Both the position numbers and the translations under genes were made by a program. A DNA stretch of 64,000 nt from Archangium minus (GTDB taxonomy: Bacteria; Myxococcota; Myxococcia; Myxococcales; Myxococcaceae), in NCBI RefSeq assembly GCF_044360475.1, contig NZ_CP043494.1, positions 12,400,001 to 12,464,000 of the forward strand. The letters are read 5' to 3'. A model generated the notes under the pieces. The model searched no databases. It saw only the letters and a list, made by a program, of their open reading frames with translations, and had not been told where the DNA came from. This document shows positions 59,605 to 64,000 of this stretch, piece after piece. Position 1 is the first letter of the stretch. Each line of letters opens with the position of its first letter.

Positions 59605-59872
59605 GGAAAAAGGCCTGAATTATCCAGGGAATGGCCACGTACCGAGCCTCCTCGGATGCTCACCAGGGAGGCCCGACTCCTAGGAACAGCTCCCCCACTC
59701 GGAGTGTTTTCTGATGGGTCGTGGTCATGCATCCAACTGTCGTGAAAACGTAGTCCGGCGGATTTACCGGCTCGACTTCACGCGCAACTGGGTGCTACGC
59801 CCGATCTTGCGCTCCAGTGAGCGAACAGTGGGGCGATGGACGCCCTGCTGTGTAGGAGAAAGAATCAGAGCA
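59605..59872. other. 268-base leader of the cold-shock gene
   Basis: No gene is supportable. The region presumably carries the cspA promoter and a long 5' untranslated leader, as is usual for cold-shock genes. I see no conserved riboswitch. Confidence 0.4.
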
Positions 59873-60079
59873 ATGGCAAGTGGCACTGTGAAGTGGTTCA
59901 ACGACGCGAAGGGCTTTGGTTTCATCACCCAGGACAGCGGGGGCCCGGACGTGTTCTGCCACCACACCGCGATCCAGACCGACGGATTCCGCACCCTGGC
60001 CGAGGGCCAGAAGGTGGAGTTCGACGTGAAGAAGGGCCCGAAGGGCCTCCAGGCCGAGAACGTTCGCCCGATCGGCTGA
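59873..60079 (+). CDS. cold-shock domain protein (CspA family)
   Basis: 68 residues. All CSD marks are present: GTVKWFNDAKGFGFITQDSG with RNP1 (KGFGFI), DVFCHHTAI with RNP2 (VFCHH, one of the usual Val/Phe/His positions), and EFDVKKGPKGLQAENVRPIG. A single-stranded nucleic acid chaperone. A hairpin with a T-run lies 37 bases past the stop. Confidence 0.96.
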   Translation: MASGTVKWFNDAKGFGFITQDSGGPDVFCHHTAIQTDGFRTLAEGQKVEFDVKKGPKGLQAENVRPIG

Positions 60080-60116
60080 TCGCGCGAGCCCAGCGCCCTA
60101 TCTTTCAATTCACGAG

Positions 60117-60149
60117 GCCCGGCCTCCGACGAGGCTGGGCTTCTTTTTT
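60117..60149 (+). terminator. intrinsic terminator after the cold-shock gene
   Basis: GCCCGGCCTC-CGAC-GAGGCTGGGC, a ten-pair stem with one G-T wobble, followed by TTCTTTTTT. Textbook rho-independent structure; the next gene begins 21 bases later. Confidence 0.88.
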
Positions 60150-60170
60150 CCCTCTTTCCCCGGAGTAACC

Positions 60171-60353
60171 ATGCAGGGAAGGTCTACGAAGAGACAAAAA
60201 GAAATGGCGCGCCAGCAGCGCCAGCGTGACAAAGAGGCCAAGAAGGCCGAGCGCCAGCGCGAGAAGGACACGAAGCCCCCGCGGCAGCCAGGAGACGAGG
60301 ATCCGGACATCGCCGGCATCATTCCTGGACCCCAGCCGCCCCTTGAGATGTGA
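60171..60353 (+). CDS. small Lys/Arg/Gln-rich protein, unknown
   Basis: 60 residues from the ATG at 60171, preceded by CGGAG. The first 35 residues are a highly charged helix (QKEMARQQRQRDKEAKKAER), then PDIAGIIPGPQPP. A short protein of this layout next to cold-shock genes is familiar from delta-proteobacteria, but I cannot name it. The gene is upstream of another small gene on the same strand. Confidence 0.6.
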   Translation: MQGRSTKRQKEMARQQRQRDKEAKKAERQREKDTKPPRQPGDEDPDIAGIIPGPQPPLEM

Positions 60354-60505
60354 GAACCAGGCAGATAGGCGCCCCCGTGGCAGCCAGGGCTCGGAATCGC
60401 ATGATGTTCCGGGCCCTTCGTGTATCCAGGGCGCTGCCCGGCCCTTGCCCTCGTGGCTGTCCGACGCCATGCATTACTTCCGAACCGCACCGAGCGGAGG
60501 GGCAC

Positions 60506-60838
60506 ATGGCGAAGGGTGACGATCGCACCGACAAACACGTCTTTGAGCAGCCCGCCACGATCCGAGAGCCCGCGGCGCCGAGCGAGCCTCGCGCGACACC
60601 GTCCCCTGCCGTGTCGGTCATCCCGTTGCCCAATGAAGAGCAGGCACGCGCGGGAGAGGCCTCCTCCACGACCCCCCAGGACGTGCGCGCGGCCACCGAC
60701 GCGCTGATCCATGAAATCTTGGAGGAGGACTTCCTGTCCGACTCCGCCGAGCCCAAGCCCGCCGAGCCCCGCGCACCGCCCTCCCGAGAGGAGGACTGGC
60801 CCGCGGAGCTGCACGCATTGCCCCTTCAAGAGGAGTGA
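60506..60838 (+). CDS. small acidic protein, unknown
   Basis: 110 residues from the ATG at 60506, six bases after GCGGAGG; the longer upstream frame lacks such a site. Rich in Glu, Pro and Ala, probably largely disordered, with a short helical stretch (DVRAATDALIHEILEEDFLS). No signal peptide. Not recognised. Confidence 0.6.
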   Translation: MAKGDDRTDKHVFEQPATIREPAAPSEPRATPSPAVSVIPLPNEEQARAGEASSTTPQDVRAATDALIHEILEEDFLSDSAEPKPAEPRAPPSREEDWPAELHALPLQEE

Positions 60839-60846
60839 GGCGCAGC

Positions 60847-61245
60847 CTACTGCGCGTCTTTCCGCCGCTCGGGGTCTTCGCCGACGCCATGGGGGAGTTC
60901 CTGACGCTCCGGCACGGACTGGAAGCCTTCCTCTTCTGGCAGCGGATTCACGTCCACAGACCGCTCCTGGCCCGAGCCGCCCTGTCCCCGGCTCTCATCC
61001 TGGATGCCACTGGGGAGTTCCTGCTGCTCTGGCACCGTCTTGAAGCCCTCCTGGTCCGGCTGAGGGTTCACGTCCACCGGCTGCTGTCCTGACTGGCCCG
61101 CGCCCCCCGTGCCCTGCTCCTGCTGCTGGGACGGGACGTACTGCGGGCCCTGCCTACCGCGCTCGTCACGGCAGCCTCCCGCCAGTAACAGGGCCGAAGC
61201 GGCCAGGCCCATCACCACCGCGCGCTTGAATCCATCCCTCGTCAT
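60847..61245 (-). CDS. small lipoprotein with two internal repeats
   Basis: 132 residues from the ATG at 61245, preceded by AAGGAG. Lipobox LLLAGGC (Cys 25). The mature part is Gln/Pro/Gly-rich and carries a 22-residue unit twice: VDVNPQPDQEGFKTVPEQQE and VDVNPLPEEEGFQSVPERQE, each followed by LP. In the DNA the copies are 61012-61077 and 60892-60957, 120 bases apart. Probably an extended surface peptide; function unknown. Confidence 0.72.
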   Translation of the reverse strand: MTRDGFKRAVVMGLAASALLLAGGCRDERGRQGPQYVPSQQQEQGTGGAGQSGQQPVDVNPQPDQEGFKTVPEQQELPSGIQDESRGQGGSGQERSVDVNPLPEEEGFQSVPERQELPHGVGEDPERRKDAQ

Positions 61246-61358
61246 GCGGGTCTCCTTGCTGGGAGCCGTCTCTGGCTTCCCGAAGGGTTTGCCTCGCAGG
61301 GACCCGCTGCATCAGCCGAGCAAGTGCCTGTATGACCGCCCGCCCGTCGTACCGCTCG

Positions 61359-61991
61359 CTACACGTGCGTCGAGGAGTCCTCCGAGGCGATGAGCCCTTC
61401 CTCCTCGGCGAGCGAGCGCAGGTGGGCCTTGATGCGCTGGAACTGCTGGCGCAACGCCGCTGCCTTGCGCTTGAGCGCCGCGTCCGACAGCGCCTCCTCT
61501 CCTTCCGACATCACCCGCGCCACATCATCCCAGGACAAACGCTGATCCACCCGGAGCAGCAACAACATGCGCTCCTGAGGATCCAAGCTCTCGCGCAGCG
61601 CGCGAAAGCGCTCCTTCACCGAGGTCCTCTGCCACGGACGCGTCTCCGAGCGCGGCTTGAGCGCCTCGTCCGGCAGCGCGGACATGCTCACCGGCTGCTC
61701 CCGTCCCGACGGCGCGTGCATCACCTGGTAACACGCGTTGCGCGCCAGACGGTAGGCCCACGTGCGGAAGGAACTCTCCCAGCGGAAGCCCGACAAGCCC
61801 CGCAGCAGGTTCTCGCTGAAGAGGCTGAAGGCATCCCGACTCCGCTCATAGTCATGCAGCACCGAGCCCATCAGCCGCATGATTTCCTGCCCATAGCCCT
61901 CCAACGCCCGCTCCACGGCCCCCGCCATGTCGCCCCGCTTGCACAACGCCTGGATTTCCAGCTCCAGCTTCTCGCGCTCTTCCAACTGCAT
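61359..61991 (-). CDS. RNA polymerase sigma-70 family factor, ECF-type
   Basis: 210 residues from the ATG at 61991. Region 2 is recognisable (DAFSLFSENLLRGLSGFRWE, then SSFRTWAYRLARNACYQVM, the -10-binding helix). Region 4 (LDPQERMLLLLRVDQRLSWD, VARVMSEGEEAL, then ALKRKAAALRQQFQRIKAHL) contacts the -35 element. The linker is Pro/Ser-rich. Encoded 52 bases after the ATPase/TPR gene on the same strand, so they may be co-transcribed and functionally linked. Confidence 0.85.
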   Translation of the reverse strand: MQLEEREKLELEIQALCKRGDMAGAVERALEGYGQEIMRLMGSVLHDYERSRDAFSLFSENLLRGLSGFRWESSFRTWAYRLARNACYQVMHAPSGREQPVSMSALPDEALKPRSETRPWQRTSVKERFRALRESLDPQERMLLLLRVDQRLSWDDVARVMSEGEEALSDAALKRKAAALRQQFQRIKAHLRSLAEEEGLIASEDSSTHV

Positions 61992-62043
61992 GGTGGCTCT
62001 TCTCCTCTCGTACGTCCGTCCCTTGGCCCGCTCACACCGACGT

Positions 62044-64000
62044 TCACACCGATCCCGCGTGCAACTCCGCCTCTGTTGACGGCCCCAGGGCGCCCAGGGC
62101 CTGCCGCTCGTACTCCTCCGCCCCCTGCTCGCGCGCGATGCGCACCGCCTGGCGCAGACTCGCGCGGGCCTCTTCCTCCTGCCCCAGGGCCCACCGCGCC
62201 TCGGCCTCGATGCGGTACAGCGCGGAATCGTAGAAGTGCTCACCCGACGCCTCCGCCCAACGCAGGGCTTCCCTCACCCCGAGCAGCGCCTCGCGCGGCT
62301 GCCGCAAGCGCAGGTGAACCTCCGCCAACCGTCCGAGGTGGTGCGGCATGCCGGCGCGCAGGCCCGCCATCCGCCACCGGCCCAGCCACTCACGCGTCTG
62401 CGCCAGCCCCTCCTCGGGTCGCCCCAGCTCGGCCAGGGCCCAGCCGCGCAGCAGACCGGACCACATCAGCCACAACTGGAACCAGTGCTCGCGAGAGAGG
62501 GCATGACACTCCTCGGTCAGCTCGAGCGTGCCCCGCGCGTCGCGCCGCAGCTGGCAGGACGCGGCGGCGTAGAGCAGCACATAGGCACGCGTGTGGGCGT
62601 GGTCGATGCGAACCGTCAGCTCCAACGCCTCGCGGCTCAACCGGAGTGCGTCCTCCGTGTGGCCCAGCACGGAGTGGGCGAGGGAAGCATGAACGAGCGC
62701 CACCGCCCGCGGGTCCACCCAGTGCCGCATGGCCAGCTTCCGGTGCTCCTCCAGGGAGAACTCCGAACACGCCACCGCGCGCTCCGCGAACTCGAGCGCC
62801 TCGCGCATCCGTCCCCAGGAGAAGAAGTCGGCGCCCATCATCCGGTAGCCCAAGGCGAGCAGCTCCCGGTTGCGCTGGCGTGAGCCCAGGTCCACCAGCT
62901 GCTCGGCCAGCTCGTGGGCCAGGCGGAGCTCCGCGCAGGCGAAGTAGTAGGCGAAGGGTCCCCAATAGGACAGCTCCAGGCCCGGCAACTCATCCCCTAC
63001 CAGACGGAACAGCTCGCGCGCCCGGGTATAGGTCCGCTTCACCTCGGGCGAGCGGTAGCCCTGCAGCGCCGACAGCGGACGGCCCAGCGCGATGAGCAGC
63101 TGGAGCTCTTGTTGAATCCGCTGCGCGGCGTCCGGCAGCGAGCGCAACAGCCTCAACGCCTGCTGGAAGTGACTCACCGCCTCCTGGTTGGCCGTGTGGT
63201 GGCTGGCGCGGAGTCCGGCCTGGAGCCAGTGACGGATGGCGGGCTCGTACGCTCCCGCCTCGGTGTAGTGGTGGGCCAGCAGCTCCGGCTGTGTCTCCAC
63301 CACATCGGGGAATTGCTCCTCCAGGGCCTGGGCGATGCGCCGGTGGTGCTGACGCCGGGTGCCACGCAGCAGGGACTGGTAGGCCGCGTCCTGGAGGAGG
63401 GCATGGCGGAACTGGTAGCGCGGTCCCTCCTGCTCCTCCTCGCGCTGGAGCAGCCCCATGTCCACCAACTCCTCGAGGTCCGCCTGGAGCGCTTCCGGGG
63501 GACGCCGCATCAGCGTGGCCATGAGGGCATGGGAGAAGCTGCGCCCCACTACCGCGCACAACTGGGCCAACGCCTTGTGCCGCGGGGGCAACCTGTCCAG
63601 GCGCGCCAGCAACAGCTCGTGCAGGGAGATGGGAATGGACGGAAGGGCGCCTCCCCCCACCACCATGCGCGTCAGCTCCTCCACGAAGAGCGGAATGCCG
63701 TCCGTCTTTTCCACGAGCAGGCGCACCGTCTCCTCGTTCAATGTCCTGTCACCGGCCGCCTCTTGCACCAGCGTGGCGGTGAGCCGCGCCGGCAGCCGCT
63801 CCAACTCCATCCGGTGAAGGGAGCCCACCTCAGGCCACGCGTGATGAAAGCTCGAGGGCCGCGCGCTCAGCACCAGCAGGACACGCGCGCCGCGCACGCG
63901 GCCCAGCACGTAGTCGAGCAGCGCCAGGGTGGACGGGTCCGCCCAGTGCAGGTCCTCCACCACACCGAACACCGGGCGCTCCCGCGCGATGCGCAGCAGC
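62044..64000 (-). CDS. predicted ATPase/TPR regulator, C-terminal part
   Basis: The open frame runs off the right edge, so the N-terminus is missing. About 650 residues are visible. Near the start VVEDLHWADPSTLALLDYVL is a Walker-B region of STAND-type ATPases, followed by ARPSSFHHAWPEV and GIPLFVEELTRMVV, the helical winged region. The rest is TPR-like repeats (AYQSLLRGTRRQHHRRIAQA, AGAYEPAIRHWLQAGLRASH, and later). Such C-termini occur in PknK-type kinases and in adenylate-cyclase-linked ATPases; which head it carries cannot be seen. Followed by a sigma-factor gene. Confidence 0.8.
   Translation of the reverse strand, partial: LLRIARERPVFGVVEDLHWADPSTLALLDYVLGRVRGARVLLVLSARPSSFHHAWPEVGSLHRMELERLPARLTATLVQEAAGDRTLNEETVRLLVEKTDGIPLFVEELTRMVVGGGALPSIPISLHELLLARLDRLPPRHKALAQLCAVVGRSFSHALMATLMRRPPEALQADLEELVDMGLLQREEEQEGPRYQFRHALLQDAAYQSLLRGTRRQHHRRIAQALEEQFPDVVETQPELLAHHYTEAGAYEPAIRHWLQAGLRASHHTANQEAVSHFQQALRLLRSLPDAAQRIQQELQLLIALGRPLSALQGYRSPEVKRTYTRARELFRLVGDELPGLELSYWGPFAYYFACAELRLAHELAEQLVDLGSRQRNRELLALGYRMMGADFFSWGRMREALEFAERAVACSEFSLEEHRKLAMRHWVDPRAVALVHASLAHSVLGHTEDALRLSREALELTVRIDHAHTRAYVLLYAAASCQLRRDARGTLELTEECHALSREHWFQLWLMWSGLLRGWALAELGRPEEGLAQTREWLGRWRMAGLRAGMPHHLGRLAEVHLRLRQPREALLGVREALRWAEASGEHFYDSALYRIEAEARWALGQEEEARASLRQAVRIAREQGAEEYERQALGALGPSTEAELHAGSV

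Overview
The window is very GC-rich, densely coded DNA from a myxobacterium, most likely suborder Cystobacterineae (the Archangium / Cystobacter / Melittangium group). The evidence is two large AgmC-like surface proteins with MYXO-CTERM-type tails, several Hanks-type Ser/Thr kinases (one a remnant), an FHA-sigma54 activator, TIGR02269/SitA-like and double-CXXCG/SitI-like paralogous proteins, many lipoproteins and lytic exoenzymes. No rRNA, tRNA or CRISPR array was recognised. Family names come from reading the translations; no search was run.

Layout. 1-2.4 kb: end of a GH18 chitinase and a GH16 beta-glucanase lipoprotein (fungal wall lysis). 2.4-6 kb: GNAT acetyltransferase, membrane protein, and a TetR regulator with an NmrA-like NAD(P)-binding protein and two matching operator-like sites. 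6.2-12.4 kb: DcaP-like porin, a BamC-like/Tiki-ChaN fusion lipoprotein, an AsmA-like protein, and a cytochrome P450 beside an inverted REP pair. 12.5-13.6 kb: remnant of a Ser/Thr kinase with its catalytic core deleted. 14-17.9 kb: OmpA/TSP3 protein and AgmC-like protein in one operon. 17.9-22.2 kb: DUF1304/HxlR divergent pair, orphan CheB, PEGA protein and a membrane-anchored GspE/PilB-type ATPase. 22.5-29.3 kb: triple-BON protein, di-haem cytochrome, bioMNY biotin ECF transporter, NDH-2-like dehydrogenase, M24 peptidase. 29.4-30.7 kb: putative toxin-immunity pair. 30.7-37.4 kb: Kelch lipoprotein, two small proteins, a histidine kinase with a PhnD-like sensor, second AgmC-like protein.

37.6-43.1 kb is an iron-uptake cluster: PiuC-like dioxygenase, TonB, PepSY protein and catecholate-type TonB-dependent receptor, with two near-perfect Fur boxes. 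43.3-47.4 kb is a lower-GC, tightly packed minus-strand operon: thiolase-fold KAS-like protein lacking the active-site Cys, DUF2169, DUF4150 PAAR-like spike, a small toxin-like protein and an unknown protein. I read it as a type VI secretion cargo island; the secretion apparatus is not in the window. A G9 tract at the KAS/DUF2169 junction puts the first gene out of frame with its expected stop.

47.6-56.4 kb is a signalling block: membrane protein, a 1277-aa kinase-AAA-TPR protein, a lipoprotein, a second kinase and an FHA-sigma54 activator. 56.6-64 kb: alpha/beta hydrolase, DUF4476 protein, TPR-like membrane protein, cold-shock protein with a clear terminator, small hypotheticals, a repeat-containing lipoprotein, a sigma-70-type factor and the C-terminal part of an ATPase/TPR regulator running off the edge.
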